Positions 24,497 through 35,799 are shown, counted from the stretch's first letter. The stretch is 64,000 nt of DNA from Candidatus Gastranaerophilales bacterium (GCA_944326565.1 CALVEL010000002.1:1-64000), one strand, 5' to 3'. The notes: generated by a model from the letters alone, not told the origin. Made by a program: numbers and translations.

Positions 24497-26390
24497 TAAT
24501 TTTCTCCGAATTTAATCTTTTATTTATCTTATCTCTTAGCTGCATTTGTATTTTTAGGGCTTCCGTATCATCATCAACAGCATTAATATATAATTTCCGT
24601 AACTGTTCTTTTTCTTTTTCCCTCTGACACTGTCGAATTTTATTTTTATTTTCCTCTATCACTGTTTTAAAGTCTTTGGGATCCAAATTGTTGAAAGTTT
24701 CCGAGATACTTATCAAACTGGTTAAAACCTCCTGTATATCAGGATTTTGACAGTATTCAGTATATAAATTTTCAATCAATTCCTTTACATTATTTACGGT
24801 ACATATTAATTTGTCAATTGTAGATTTTACATTTATTAACGTTTGGTCTGTAAATGTAATATCACCAATCATTTCATTTATTTGGGCAAATGAAAACTGA
24901 TTGTCGGTTACAAAAAAAACACTCAATAAATTTTTTTGCGCTTTTTCTAAAACTGTTACATTTTTTGTTACAATCTTAGTAATTTCTTTTGGTATTTCTG
25001 TAGAATTATCAAGTTGAGTATTTTTAAAACGTTTTATTTCCGTCTCAAGAGCTTTTTCATCAATATTTAATGCAGTTGATACCATTTTTACATATTCTGT
25101 TCTTACAATATCATTATTTATTTCTTTTAAAATCGGGATTATATCTTTTACAAATCTTGTTTTTTCAAGAGGTGTTTTAATTTGATTTTTATGTTTCAAT
25201 ATACTGTTTAATTGAAAATCAATTAAAAGTGGAGCATTATCGACAATTTTTTTAAAACTGTCAGCGCCGATTGTTCTTATGAATTCATCGGGATCTTTGC
25301 CTTCAGGAGGACAAATTACTCTTATTTCGCAGGCATATTTATCATCAGATGTAGAAATATAACTTTCATCAAATTGTTTGATATTACCGAGTCCTGAGAA
25401 AGCTTCTTTAATAATTTCCGCACCGCGGTTAGTTGCTTTTTGACCGGCACTGTCAGTATCGAAAGATAGATAAATTCTTCTTGATTTAGTATATCTTGAT
25501 AGTAATTTTACGTGGTCTGGAGTCAAAGCTGTTCCACAAGCAGCTACAGCATTTGCAATACCATGAGCTTGTGCTGAAATTACATCAAAATATCCTTCCA
25601 TTAAAATAACGCCATCTTCTTGTTTAATTGCATCTCGAGCGTTATATAGACCATATAAAACCTTACTTTTGTTATAAATCATTGAATCAGATGAATTCAA
25701 ATACTTAGGCTGACCGTCTTTTTCCATAGTTCTTGCTCCAAATGCAACGTAATCGCCCATTTCATTTTGAATGGGAATTATTATACGATTTCTGAAACGG
25801 TCTATGAATTTACCAGATTCTTTGCTTGGAATTATAATTCCTGCTTTTTCAAGAACTTCATCAGAAAAATCTTTTTTTAAAATATCGTACAAAGTTGAAA
25901 AAGATTTTGGTGCAACACCGATTGAATATTTTTTTATTATATCTCGTGAGATACCTCTGGAATTGAGATATTCAAAGGCTGTATTAATTTCAGGATTTTT
26001 GTGATTAAGCAACATGTCATTGTAGAATTCAGTAGCTTTTTGAGTTGCTTTAAGCATGTTTTTTTTCAAATCTTTTGATTCTGTTTTGTCAAATTTTTTG
26101 GGTACTTCAAGCCCGAATTGCTCAGCTAAATCCATAATCATTGGGAAAAATTCAAGATTTTGAGTCTTTTGTATAAAAGAAAGAGCGTCTCCACCTGCAC
26201 CACAACTAAAACATTTATAAATTCCTAATTTTGGATTTACAGAAAAAGAGGGTGTTTTTTCTTTATGAAAAGGACATAATCCCCAATAGTGACTTCCTTG
26301 TTTTTTCAAAATGACTTGTTTAGAAACAACTTCTACAATATCAAGACGATCTTTTATTTGGGCTATTAATTCCTGAAATGTTTCTGCCAT
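24489..26390 (-). CDS. dnaG: DNA primase
   Basis: 633 residues. The N-terminal CHC2 zinc finger ([16 protein letters not shown], then CFSCGAGG) is followed by the catalytic core (YFNSRGIS-type [15 protein letters not shown]), the Toprim motif [10 protein letters not shown] and [11 protein letters not shown], and a C-terminal helicase-interaction region. It synthesises RNA primers at the replication fork. The start is preceded by AAGGTGA. It overlaps rpoD by 8 bases. Confidence 0.97.
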   Translation of the reverse strand: MAETFQELIAQIKDRLDIVEVVSKQVILKKQGSHYWGLCPFHKEKTPSFSVNPKLGIYKCFSCGAGGDALSFIQKTQNLEFFPMIMDLAEQFGLEVPKKFDKTESKDLKKNMLKATQKATEFYNDMLLNHKNPEINTAFEYLNSRGISRDIIKKYSIGVAPKSFSTLYDILKKDFSDEVLEKAGIIIPSKESGKFIDRFRNRIIIPIQNEMGDYVAFGARTMEKDGQPKYLNSSDSMIYNKSKVLYGLYNARDAIKQEDGVILMEGYFDVISAQAHGIANAVAACGTALTPDHVKLLSRYTKSRRIYLSFDTDSAGQKATNRGAEIIKEAFSGLGNIKQFDESYISTSDDKYACEIRVICPPEGKDPDEFIRTIGADSFKKIVDNAPLLIDFQLNSILKHKNQIKTPLEKTRFVKDIIPILKEINNDIVRTEYVKMVSTALNIDEKALETEIKRFKNTQLDNSTEIPKEITKIVTKNVTVLEKAQKNLLSVFFVTDNQFSFAQINEMIGDITFTDQTLINVKSTIDKLICTVNNVKELIENLYTEYCQNPDIQEVLTSLISISETFNNLDPKDFKTVIEENKNKIRQCQREKEKEQLRKLYINAVDDDTEALKIQMQLRDKINKRLNSEKIND

Positions 26391-26495
26391 ATTTTCACCT
26401 TAATTATATTTTATCATCAATAAATTTATAAGCAAAAAAAGATTGCCCAATAGGGTAATTGTTAAGCATTAATTAATATATATTATGGATATGAG

Positions 26496-27899
26496 ATGCA
26501 AGAGCTGATTAATAATGTAGAAAATGAAAAATTAATATTTGTAGAGAGTTTAAAAGATTTAGAAAAAATAAATGGTCTTTCAAAAAAGAGACTGTGTATT
26601 GCAAAGACGGATTTTAAAGATTTATATATAATAAAAAAAATAAACAAAAAATATCCTGACCTTGAAATATGGCTCACATCTTCTGAAATTTCCAGAAAAA
26701 ATATATTACTTGCAAATTCTTCCGGGGTTAAAAATATTATTCCATACCCTGTTGATATCAGATTAATCCAAAAATACTTTCAAAAGCAAAATAAAACAGA
26801 AAGTTTAACTGCTGAAATACCCAATTACAGATCACTAAAAGGTCTTAAAGTAATGGTAGTTGATGATAATCAAATGAATATTGATTTATTGAAAGAGACC
26901 TTATCTGTTCTTGAATTGGATATAAAAACTTTTTTAAAACCGATTGAAGCAAGCAAAATTGTAAATGATGAAAAATTTGATTTATTTTTATTAGATATTA
27001 TGATGCCTGAAATGTCAGGGTTTGAACTAGCTAATATTATAAAACGAACTAAAATTAATTCAGATACGCCAATAATGTTTATTTCTGCTCTATCGGATTC
27101 AGAAAATAAAATTATGGGTTATAACATTGGTTCCTGTGCTTATATAGAAAAACCTTTTGATATTGCAGTTGTTAGATCGCAAATCTATAATATGCTAAAG
27201 ACGAAGTCATTACAGGATGCTTTAAATGATAAAAAAGAAACTTTTCTGGCTATGGTGACACATGATTTGAAGACCCCTATATATGCAGAAATTTGTGCTT
27301 TGGAACTTTTAAATAAGAACAGAGATAAAATGGATTGTATACAGACAGAAATAATATCTGATATTTTAAGTGCTGCAAAATATATGAAAAATTTAGTTGA
27401 AAATATTACACAAAAATATAAGGTTGAAAATGAAAATTTAGTTTTACAAAAAACACAATGCTCCTTAAAGGATATTGTAATAAGTTGTATTGAAGATACA
27501 AAATACCTTTTTGAAGAGAAATTTATAAGATATATATTAAATTGTAGTGCTAAAAATCTCTATGCATATATGGATGAGCTTGAAATAAAAAGAGTTGTTC
27601 ATAATCTTATTATTAATACAATAGAGCATGGTATTGCAAAGTCGAAAGTTATTATGGATATCAAAGAAAGTGAGAAATTTTTAATATTTTCCATAACAAA
27701 TTTTGGAACTGGTTTGGAAATAAAAAATTCGGATGATATATTTTTAAAATATGTGAGTTATGCAGACAAACATAAAAAGGTAAATTCTGGACTCGGACTT
27801 TATATTGCTAAAAAAATAATTGATGCACATTGCGGTAAAATTAAAGTTGAAAGTGAAGCTAATAAATATGTAAAATTTACTTTTTCTATCCCTAGATAA
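26496..27899 (+). CDS. Receiver-histidine kinase hybrid signalling protein
   Basis: 467 residues, soluble. Residues about 10-95 look like a degenerate receiver domain (strand-helix pattern without the acidic pocket). A canonical receiver follows (about 117-235: VVDDNQ with Asp123/124, LLDIMMPEMSG with phospho-acceptor Asp167, Lys219 in YIEKPFD). Then comes a histidine-kinase core: His256 in MVTHDLKTP, N-box NLIINTIEHG, and G-box SGLGLYIAKKII. The receiver precedes the kinase, as in many cyanobacterial hybrids, so the kinase is probably controlled by phosphorylation from another kinase. No cognate output regulator is adjacent. Confidence 0.88.
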   Translation: MQELINNVENEKLIFVESLKDLEKINGLSKKRLCIAKTDFKDLYIIKKINKKYPDLEIWLTSSEISRKNILLANSSGVKNIIPYPVDIRLIQKYFQKQNKTESLTAEIPNYRSLKGLKVMVVDDNQMNIDLLKETLSVLELDIKTFLKPIEASKIVNDEKFDLFLLDIMMPEMSGFELANIIKRTKINSDTPIMFISALSDSENKIMGYNIGSCAYIEKPFDIAVVRSQIYNMLKTKSLQDALNDKKETFLAMVTHDLKTPIYAEICALELLNKNRDKMDCIQTEIISDILSAAKYMKNLVENITQKYKVENENLVLQKTQCSLKDIVISCIEDTKYLFEEKFIRYILNCSAKNLYAYMDELEIKRVVHNLIINTIEHGIAKSKVIMDIKESEKFLIFSITNFGTGLEIKNSDDIFLKYVSYADKHKKVNSGLGLYIAKKIIDAHCGKIKVESEANKYVKFTFSIPR

Positions 27900-27953
27900 A
27901 ACTTTCTTTACAAACCTTGAAAAAAGTTGAAAAAAAGAGTAAATTCATTATGT

Positions 27954-28820
27954 ATGAATATCCAAACTTTGTCACAATATCTTGAGTTTCTTGAAATAGA
28001 AAAAGGTCTTTCTGCAAATACTATTGATGCCTACAGAAGAGATTTAACAGATTTTCTTGATTTTTGTGTATCTAAAGGAGCCGAAGAGCTAAATGACATT
28101 GAAAGAACTCATATAAACGGCTATATATTAAAACTTCATGATGAAAAATATACACCGACAAGTGTTATGCGAAAGACAGCATCATTAAGAGGTTTTTTCA
28201 AATGGTTATGCGCAAATGAAATTTGTAAAAAAAATCCTGCGCTTACTCTTGAGCAGCCTAAAATACCCAAAAAACTTCCAAAAGTAATGACAATTGAAGA
28301 AATTAATACAATTTTGTCTCAAGACCTTACAAAAATAGAAAAAGTTATACTTGAATTATTATACGGATGCGGACTTAGGGTATCAGAGCTTGTAAATTTA
28401 AAAATTAATGATATTGATATATCAGCTAAATATCTGCAATGTACAGGCAAAGGCTCAAAAGAAAGAATTGTTCCGATAGGTTCAAAAGCCCTAAAAGCAA
28501 TAAAGGAATATGAAAAAGAACGCGATTTTATTCTTCAAAAAAATAGACAAACATCTAAAAATTTGCTTGTAAAAGATGACGGCAAAAATATTGCAAGACA
28601 AGACATCTATACCTTTATACATAAGCAGGGAGAAAAAATTCACAAATCAATATCTCCTCATACTCTTCGTCACAGTTTTGCGACACATTTGCTTGAAAAC
28701 GGTGCTGATTTAAGAGTAGTCCAAGAACTTTTGGGTCACAGTGATGTATCAACAACTCAGTTATATACCCACATAAGTAAAAAAAGGTTAAAGGAAGTAT
28801 ACTTTGCAATCAATGGTTGA
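27954..28820 (+). CDS. Tyrosine recombinase XerC/XerD type
   Basis: About 288 residues. The N-terminal SAM-like DNA-binding domain (YLEFLEIEKGLSANTIDAYRRDLTDF) precedes the catalytic domain with Arg in GCGLRVSELVNL, HTLRHSFATHLLENGADLRVVQELLGH and the nucleophile Tyr in TTQLYTHI. Size and motifs match chromosome-dimer-resolution recombinases. I start at ATG 27954; a TTG 27 bases upstream is possible, but the family alignment begins after the ATG. XerC and XerD cannot be told apart by eye. No dif site is recognised in the window. Confidence 0.9.
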   Translation: MNIQTLSQYLEFLEIEKGLSANTIDAYRRDLTDFLDFCVSKGAEELNDIERTHINGYILKLHDEKYTPTSVMRKTASLRGFFKWLCANEICKKNPALTLEQPKIPKKLPKVMTIEEINTILSQDLTKIEKVILELLYGCGLRVSELVNLKINDIDISAKYLQCTGKGSKERIVPIGSKALKAIKEYEKERDFILQKNRQTSKNLLVKDDGKNIARQDIYTFIHKQGEKIHKSISPHTLRHSFATHLLENGADLRVVQELLGHSDVSTTQLYTHISKKRLKEVYFAING

Positions 28821-28838
28821 CCATGCTAGGATTTAGCT

Positions 28839-29555
28839 ATGTTAGACATCTTTATAACAGGTTCAGAAAGCGTTTTAGGGAAAAGATTAGTATCAGCTGG
28901 ACTTGCAGCGACAATGCAGAGTCTTGGATATTCTACTGGTGTATATATGCCTATACAGATTGGTGCAATCGAAAATAACGGATATATTGAAGCTCCTGAT
29001 TTAGTTTATATAAAAGATATTGATAAAAATATAAAAACCTATTGCAGTTATCTTTTCCGTGAAAATGATATTCCAATGATTGCAGCATCAAAAGAAAATA
29101 CTTCTGTAAAAAAAGAAACTATTTTAGAAGATTACAAAAATGTATGTGATAAATTTGAATGTTTTTTAACCATTGGTACAAATGGCATGGCTACTCCTAT
29201 CGGAAATAATTTTCTTGAAGTTGATATGGTAAAATATATTGAACTACCTATACTTTTTGTAATTTCTGCATATACTCCTATAAATGATATTTTAATGATG
29301 ATAAACCATGCAGTAATTAAAAATATAAAAATAAGCGGTGTAGTTTTATATGATTGTCCATATAAAACAAATGATGAAAATATAAAGAACTTGCCAAAAC
29401 TTATAGAAAAATATACTAATACTTCCGTAGTCGGTGCATTCCCAAAAATAGATAATATATATACAATTACTCCTGGTGATTTGATTTCATACGTTTTATC
29501 GGGTGTGAATTTAGAACGTTTGTTTGATGTACAAATAGCAAAATTGCGTTTTTAA
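28839..29555 (+). CDS. BioD-like (dethiobiotin synthetase fold) P-loop protein with altered Walker A
   Basis: 238 residues with the AAA_26/BioD architecture: an N-terminal strand-loop FITGSESVLGKRLVSAGL, the segment PMIAASKENTSVKKETILEDY typical of BioD, a mid-domain IGTNGMATPIG in place of VEGAGG, and a C-terminal PGDLISYVLSG region. In BioD the P-loop is G-T-D-T-x-V-G-K-T/S; here the last residue is Arg, so ATP binding may be altered. It may be a diverged BioD (bioB lies at the right edge of the window) or a regulatory relative such as the BioD-like half of phosphotransacetylases. Its start follows AGGA. Confidence 0.65.
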   Translation: MLDIFITGSESVLGKRLVSAGLAATMQSLGYSTGVYMPIQIGAIENNGYIEAPDLVYIKDIDKNIKTYCSYLFRENDIPMIAASKENTSVKKETILEDYKNVCDKFECFLTIGTNGMATPIGNNFLEVDMVKYIELPILFVISAYTPINDILMMINHAVIKNIKISGVVLYDCPYKTNDENIKNLPKLIEKYTNTSVVGAFPKIDNIYTITPGDLISYVLSGVNLERLFDVQIAKLRF

Positions 29556-29650
29556 TATAATAAATCATCTGTTTAAAGGATTAAAAATTTTTTTTGACAG
29601 TTTAAAATCAAAATAGCAGGTCGTAGTGATTTTTGGGGGAGAGAAAAAGT

Positions 29651-29884
29651 ATGGCAAAGATTGACTTATCTGAAAAATACGTATTTCAGCCCCAAACTAA
29701 CGGGGAAATTTCAAATTCAATAACAAAAGCATGGACTGAACAAGCTATGGAATGTTATTCAATAAAATGTGACTGTAGTAAATGTTCACTTTCAAAAGGT
29801 AACTATTCTTTTGTGTGTCAAATGCCTAAAGTTATTGATATTTTAATCAAATTTGTGGGAAAACCAGCAGCAACTCCATTATGA
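29651..29884 (+). CDS. Small cysteine-motif protein
   Basis: 77 residues. Cys at positions 35, 40, 42, 45 and 56 (KCDCSKCSL, then FVCQMP) form a compact cluster fit for zinc or iron-sulphur binding; there is no signal peptide. The ATG used here follows a very strong GGGGGAGAG site; an in-frame TTG 18 bases upstream overlaps that site and is unlikely. A strong terminator follows, so this is a single-gene unit. No family is recognised. Confidence 0.75.
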   Translation: MAKIDLSEKYVFQPQTNGEISNSITKAWTEQAMECYSIKCDCSKCSLSKGNYSFVCQMPKVIDILIKFVGKPAATPL

Positions 29885-29911
29885 ATAATCCTTCTTGAAT
29901 TTTGTAAAATT

Positions 29912-29935
29912 AAGCGGGGAAATCCCGCTTTTTTA
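29912..29935 (+). terminator. Intrinsic terminator after the Cys-motif protein
   Basis: Stem AAGCGGG / CCCGCTT with a 5-base loop (GAAAT), followed by a T run. Confidence 0.9.
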
Positions 29936-29983
29936 TTTGCTAAAAAATATGTTTCATGTAAAATAAATTCGGAATAGTTATAT

Positions 29984-31264
29984 ATGAGAATATTTATATT
30001 ATTAATAGCACTAATAGTTTTTACTATACCAGTTAATGCGGAAGTAAAAAGAGTTTCACTTGATGAGGCCGTTCAGCTTACTTTAAGGAATAATCTTGAC
30101 TTGCAAGCAAAACGAAAAGAATTGGGAATAGCCGAAGCTGAAATAAAAATAGCAAATCGCCTACAAAATCCACAGGTTCAAACAAATGTATTAATAGGTC
30201 AGATAAGGACAGGAAATTCAAGTCAAGCGGGTCTAATGTTTCCTATAGAAACATTTAAACGTGGAGCACGTAAAAAGGCTGCTATTGCACAGAAAAAATC
30301 AATTGAAAATCAAATCAGACAATTTGAACATGAATTGAAAATAAAAGTTATGAAAGCATACTTTGACGTACTTTATTATAAATCAATTGTGAAAATAATG
30401 AATGAACGAAAAGAGCTTTTTGAAAATATGAAAAAAATAGCTCAAGAAAGACCCCAATCAAGTTCAAGTTATAAAATTGATAATTTACAGTCTGATATAA
30501 AATATAAAAAGCAGTTAATAGAATTGAATCGATCAAAGGCTGATTTGATAAATGCCCAATTTAATCTTAATAAAGTAATAAATGTTGCACAAAATGATAA
30601 TATGTACGATACTCAGGAAGCCTCTTTATTTAGCGATGATTTGACAATTTTAGATATTAAACTTCCCGATTATGACATAATAGAAGCTATTGCTCTCAAA
30701 TACAGTCATTCGATAAGAATTGCAGATAGTGATATAGAAAAATATGGACAAGAATATATCCTAGCTAAACGTCAAAGAATACCTAATTTAATAGTTGGCG
30801 GAGGATTTGCTTGGCAAACTAAATATGGACGAGACGGTGACAACTGGGCAGGTGCTTTTGTAGGTGGCGGATTTGATTTGCCTGTTCTATATACATACAG
30901 ACCTGATATTGATAAAGCTCACACTATATTAGAAAAAGCTAAAATGGATAAAGTTTCTTTTGAAAACAAATTGAAAATTACTTTAAAACAAGATTATAAC
31001 AATTTCAAATATTCAAAAGAAAACATGAATTACTATAAAGAAATCCTTAAAGAATCTGATGAAATTTTAAAAATGTCCACAGAAAGATACCGAAAAGGTG
31101 AGACTACTTTAATGAATTTAATACTAATAGAAAACGGACATCAGGCGATTTTAAATGAATATATAGTTGCAATGGATATATATTATAATGTATATCTTAA
31201 TATGATGCAAAATATGGGACATGATGTCCTTTTAGAAGAAGAAATTTTTGAAGATGATAATTAA
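29984..31264 (+). CDS. TolC-family outer-membrane protein (CzcC-like)
   Basis: 426 residues with a signal peptide (cleavage near VNAE, about residue 19). The start of the mature protein, VSLDEAVQLTLRNNLDLQAKRKELGIAEAEIKIANRLQNPQV, is the classical OEP opening; MFPIETFKRGARKKAAIAQ resembles the CzcC subgroup (IELGGKR). A second OEP repeat ends with YRKGETTLMNLILIENG. It should be the outer-membrane duct of an efflux or secretion system whose inner parts are not in this window. It differs from the NodT-type protein at 6125. Confidence 0.9.
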   Translation: MRIFILLIALIVFTIPVNAEVKRVSLDEAVQLTLRNNLDLQAKRKELGIAEAEIKIANRLQNPQVQTNVLIGQIRTGNSSQAGLMFPIETFKRGARKKAAIAQKKSIENQIRQFEHELKIKVMKAYFDVLYYKSIVKIMNERKELFENMKKIAQERPQSSSSYKIDNLQSDIKYKKQLIELNRSKADLINAQFNLNKVINVAQNDNMYDTQEASLFSDDLTILDIKLPDYDIIEAIALKYSHSIRIADSDIEKYGQEYILAKRQRIPNLIVGGGFAWQTKYGRDGDNWAGAFVGGGFDLPVLYTYRPDIDKAHTILEKAKMDKVSFENKLKITLKQDYNNFKYSKENMNYYKEILKESDEILKMSTERYRKGETTLMNLILIENGHQAILNEYIVAMDIYYNVYLNMMQNMGHDVLLEEEIFEDDN

Positions 31265-31273
31265 CAAACGAAA

Positions 31274-31299
31274 ACTCCCCTAAAATTTTTAAGGGGAGT
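31274..31299. terminator. Bidirectional hairpin between convergent genes
   Basis: Stem ACTCCCCT / AGGGGAGT, extended by flanking A/T pairs. The better T run (TTTTCGTTT) is on the minus strand, after the 70-residue gene; on the plus strand the tail is only T-rich. Confidence 0.75.
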
Positions 31300-31323
31300 C
31301 TGCTATTTATTCGCCAATCTTTC

Positions 31324-31536
31324 TTATTCGGGGGATAGACCTTCATTGTGAAATTTCATTAATTTGGCTAAATGCCATTGTCTTGCTTTGATATCATCAA
31401 TAGTATTTTTGATATCTTCCAATTCTGCTAATAAAGTGGTTAAATCTTTTCTTTCAGGGATATACACTTCTTTTTCTTCGACTTCAGCCCATCCAGGTGA
31501 AAAGCATCCCTGTTCAAAAATTTCTTTCATATCCAT
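31324..31536 (-). CDS. Hypothetical small protein (70 residues)
   Basis: MDMKEIFEQGCFSPG is followed by an acidic strand and a long amphipathic helix (LTTLLAELEDIKNTIDDIKARQWHL), typical of a small oligomerising or coiled-coil protein. An AAGGAT site precedes the ATG. It follows a 72-residue-class gene by 32 bases in the same direction and ends before the shared hairpin. No family is recognised. Confidence 0.6.
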   Translation of the reverse strand: MDMKEIFEQGCFSPGWAEVEEKEVYIPERKDLTTLLAELEDIKNTIDDIKARQWHLAKLMKFHNEGLSPE

Positions 31537-31568
31537 AATACATATCCTTAATTTTATTTAGTAAAAAT

Positions 31569-31778
31569 TTAATCTTTTTGTGAAATAAATGAATGGAACA
31601 AATCTACAAGATCAAATTTGCCGTATTTGAAAGGAACTGCTTGTTCAGCATAATCAGTTCCGGTAATATTTTGTAAGTTTTGCATTTCTTTAAAACTTAG
31701 AGAATTAAAATCAAAACTTGTCATTTCGCCGTAATCAATCATTAGATCTTCCATATCAAGAATTTTTTTGTCATCCAT
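31569..31778 (-). CDS. Hypothetical small acidic protein (69 residues)
   Basis: An acidic, soluble protein starting MDDKKILDMEDLM and ending DLVDLFHSFISQKD. The ATG chosen lies 8 bases after AAGGAG; an in-frame GTG nine bases upstream is less well placed. It is probably cotranscribed with the 70-residue gene downstream. I recognise no domain. Confidence 0.6.
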   Translation of the reverse strand: MDDKKILDMEDLMIDYGEMTSFDFNSLSFKEMQNLQNITGTDYAEQAVPFKYGKFDLVDLFHSFISQKD

Positions 31779-31895
31779 TTTACACACTCCTTATTTTTAT
31801 CTGATTACATAACTTTTTGTCGGATTTTTATTGGAAAATCTTTAAGAAATTACTATCTTTTGTAACATATTTTTACAAAATTCGAATTTAGGGGG

Positions 31896-31923
31896 TTGAC
31901 GAAATTAAAAAAATCATTAGAAT
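31896..31923 (+). promoter_or_regulatory. Promoter of the EF-hand protein gene
   Basis: TTGACG (31896-31901), a 16-base spacer and TAGAAT (31918-31923), about 54 bases before the ATG. A GAGGG ribosome site follows in the leader. Confidence 0.55.
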
Positions 31924-31977
31924 AATCATGACGGATTTACGTTAAATTTATCAGGTAGTAAAGTAGAGGGCTAAAAT

Positions 31978-32529
31978 ATGTCGAATTACGGAGCTTTATC
32001 AGGAATATATGCGGGATTGACAAATACATACAATGTCCTTGCAAATCAATATGAAGATGGCGTAACTTTAGAAAATATATTGGACGCGCAGGGCAAAACA
32101 TCAAATTATAATATATTGAATAATTCGTTTGCATCATATTTGCAAAATAATTTCGGATCTATAGATAAAAATGGAGATGGGACAATTTCTGCTGATGAAA
32201 TGTCAAGATTGACAAGCACAATGTCAACTCAAGGTTTGACAAAAGAAGAATTTACACAACTTGCACTTTCTGGCAATAGTGGACTTTCAACTTCTACTAT
32301 AAATAATATTCTTGAGCATTTTGAAGATATGGATACGAATGGTGACGGCAGAATTACAAGTGCTGAAATTGCTGCATTTGATATAGACAGTTCAAAGCAG
32401 GAAAAAATGGATGAATTCAGACATCAGTTTGCTACAAATATGTCAACATTCTATGGAGATGACAGTTCTTCTGATACATCAGGATCATATAGTATGTTGA
32501 GTTACAGATATAAAAAATCATCAGATTAG
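31978..32529 (+). CDS. EF-hand calcium-binding protein
   Basis: 183 residues. Two canonical 12-residue EF-hand loops are visible: DKNGDGTISADE (residues 63-74) and DTNGDGRITSAE (119-130), each with Asp/Asn/Asp/Gly and the closing Glu in calcium-ligand positions. The N-terminal 50 residues are Tyr/Asn/Gly-rich and the C-terminus is Ser-rich; there is no signal peptide. Likely a cytoplasmic calcium sensor or buffer. The partner is unknown. Confidence 0.88.
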   Translation: MSNYGALSGIYAGLTNTYNVLANQYEDGVTLENILDAQGKTSNYNILNNSFASYLQNNFGSIDKNGDGTISADEMSRLTSTMSTQGLTKEEFTQLALSGNSGLSTSTINNILEHFEDMDTNGDGRITSAEIAAFDIDSSKQEKMDEFRHQFATNMSTFYGDDSSSDTSGSYSMLSYRYKKSSD

Positions 32530-32598
32530 TTAGTAACATATTCTTATTTTGGAAAGGAATTAACCGCAATTTGTGTACTTATTGCGGTATTTCTATAT

Positions 32599-32630
32599 AA
32601 AAAAGCAAACTTAAAAAAGTTTGCTTTTTT
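32599..32630. terminator. Bidirectional terminator between the EF-hand gene and eno
   Basis: Stem AAAAAAGCAAACT / AGTTTGCTTTTTT with loop TAAAAA. A second 8-bp stem ACCGCAAT/ATTGCGGT lies just before it (about 32565-32590). Confidence 0.88.
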
Positions 32631-32653
32631 GTAAGAAATAATTTTATTAAATA

Positions 32654-33955
<1,302 letters not shown>

Positions 33956-33995
33956 TTAACACCTTTGACCTGTTGTGATTTTTACATGAAATATT

Positions 33996-35384
33996 TTATT
34001 CTTCAAGTGACTTTTCTGTCAATTTAAATTTTTTTTCAAAGATAATTTTTTTAATATTAATAAAATATCCTATAGATAAAATAATAGATGCTATAATCCA
34101 AGCAATTGGACCAGAATAGAAAATACCGTAATATCCGAATTTTACAGCCAAATACACTGCTGCAAAGGATCTTATCATAAGTTCCGCAAAAGATGATGTA
34201 AGTGGAATTAGAGGCTTTCCCATACCTTGCAGTGCGTTTCTGAAAATAAAAATTTGACCTAAGAAAAAGTAGAATATCGTGCTTATCCAAAGATAATCAT
34301 GTGCAATTTTTATAACTTGAGTTTTATCATTTCCGATAAATATTCCGACTATATGTGTTCCCCAATACCTCATTACAAAAGCCATAATCAAGCTTAAAGT
34401 CAGGTTAATCATGGAAGTTTTTATAACCCCATATCTTATTCTGTTTATATTTTTTGCGCCGAAGTTTTGTGCAACAAAAGCTGATAGTGCTACTCCAAAT
34501 GAAATCATTGGCATAGTTGCAATTTGCTCAATTCTTAAAGCTGCTGTAAATGCTGCAATTATATCTGCTCCAAAAGTGTTACATACGCTTTGAATTATAA
34601 GCATGCTAATTCCTAAAATAGAAAATTGCATTGCCATTGGAAAACCGACTTTTAAATGTTCATATATAAAATCAATATCCTCTTTACGATTTTCTTTTTT
34701 GAAAACCCAATCAGATTTTTTAAGATGCAGTATTGGAAAACGTTTTTTAATATATAAAAGGCATAATATAACGGAAAAGCCTTGTGAAATTACTACAGCA
34801 ATGGCAGATCCAGGAACGCCCATATGAAATTTTAAGATAAATAAAAGTGCTAAGAATATATTTAAAATAGAGGCAAAGATTAAAAAATAAAGAGGGGTTT
34901 TACTATCGCCTAGTGCTCTTAAAATACTTGCTAAAAGGTTATAAAAGTTAGCTGTAATAAGTCCAAGAACACAAATTTGAATGTATAAATATGCGTCATG
35001 AAAAATATCTTGAGGGACATTCATCATATACAAAATCGGTTTCATCAAAATCGCGCATAAAGCTGAAAAAAGTATTGTAACTATGGTACTTAAAATTATT
35101 GAAACAGCACTTGAGCGTCTGACACCTTGGACATCACCTGAGCCGAATTTTTGTCCGGTTATGATAGCAAAACCATTTGTCATACCGGCAATAGCGAACA
35201 TTATCAAGAAAAATAAAGGCGCAACAGCCCCGACAGAAGCTAAAGCTTTTACCCCCAATGTTCTTCCGACAATTACGATATCTGCCAGATTATACAACTG
35301 TTGAAAAACGTTGCCAATTAATAGCGGAATTGAAAACAACAGTATAAGTTTAATTGCAGGTCCTTTTGTTAAATCTTTAATCAT
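33996..35384 (-). CDS. MATE-family multidrug/cation efflux transporter
   Basis: 462 residues with twelve predicted membrane segments in two related halves. The N-terminal half shows PLLIGNVFQQLYNLADIVIVGRTLGVKALASVGAVAPLFFL, a family pattern; the second half repeats it with ISFGVALSAFVAQNFGAKN. It should use an ion gradient to expel drugs or metabolites. The substrate cannot be predicted. It is read in the same direction as the upstream XRE regulator, 43 bases after it. Confidence 0.93.
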   Translation of the reverse strand: MIKDLTKGPAIKLILLFSIPLLIGNVFQQLYNLADIVIVGRTLGVKALASVGAVAPLFFLIMFAIAGMTNGFAIITGQKFGSGDVQGVRRSSAVSIILSTIVTILFSALCAILMKPILYMMNVPQDIFHDAYLYIQICVLGLITANFYNLLASILRALGDSKTPLYFLIFASILNIFLALLFILKFHMGVPGSAIAVVISQGFSVILCLLYIKKRFPILHLKKSDWVFKKENRKEDIDFIYEHLKVGFPMAMQFSILGISMLIIQSVCNTFGADIIAAFTAALRIEQIATMPMISFGVALSAFVAQNFGAKNINRIRYGVIKTSMINLTLSLIMAFVMRYWGTHIVGIFIGNDKTQVIKIAHDYLWISTIFYFFLGQIFIFRNALQGMGKPLIPLTSSFAELMIRSFAAVYLAVKFGYYGIFYSGPIAWIIASIILSIGYFINIKKIIFEKKFKLTEKSLEE

Positions 35385-35427
35385 AATATTTACACGGATA
35401 TTTTCTAATATTATAAATCAAAAATTT

Positions 35428-35742
35428 TTATTTGATTATTTTATAAAGTTGATATAACAATCTTAAATTTTTGTCATTGGATTTTATTTCATCAATTAAT
35501 TCTTCTCGGATAGCAGAAATATTTTTTTGATGTTCAAAATCAAATAAATCCTTTGGTGAAACACCTAATACATCTGCAAGCCGACCGATTTTTTCAGCTC
35601 TTATAAAACTTTTTCCACACTCGATTTTACTTAAATTTCGTTCTGCAATGTCAATTTTTTCAGCAAGTTCTTCCTGAGAAAGTCTTTTTTTTATTCGTAA
35701 TTCTTTTATTTTTTTACCAAATAAAGTTTTTATATCATCCAT
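35428..35742 (-). CDS. XRE-family transcriptional regulator
   Basis: 104 residues with an N-terminal Cro/CI helix-turn-helix (about 8-65: IKELRIKKRLSQEELAEKIDIAERNLSKIECG, then LADVLGVSPKDLFDFE) and a short helical tail. It is read away from a prepilin-like gene. A perfect inverted repeat and a near-consensus promoter lie in the shared 141-base gap, so it probably represses that gene and itself. The MATE gene may be cotranscribed. Confidence 0.9.
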   Translation of the reverse strand: MDDIKTLFGKKIKELRIKKRLSQEELAEKIDIAERNLSKIECGKSFIRAEKIGRLADVLGVSPKDLFDFEHQKNISAIREELIDEIKSNDKNLRLLYQLYKIIK

Positions 35743-35799
35743 AATATTACTTAAAACAAAATATAGTAAAAATTGATTTTTAAATTAACGATATAAAAC

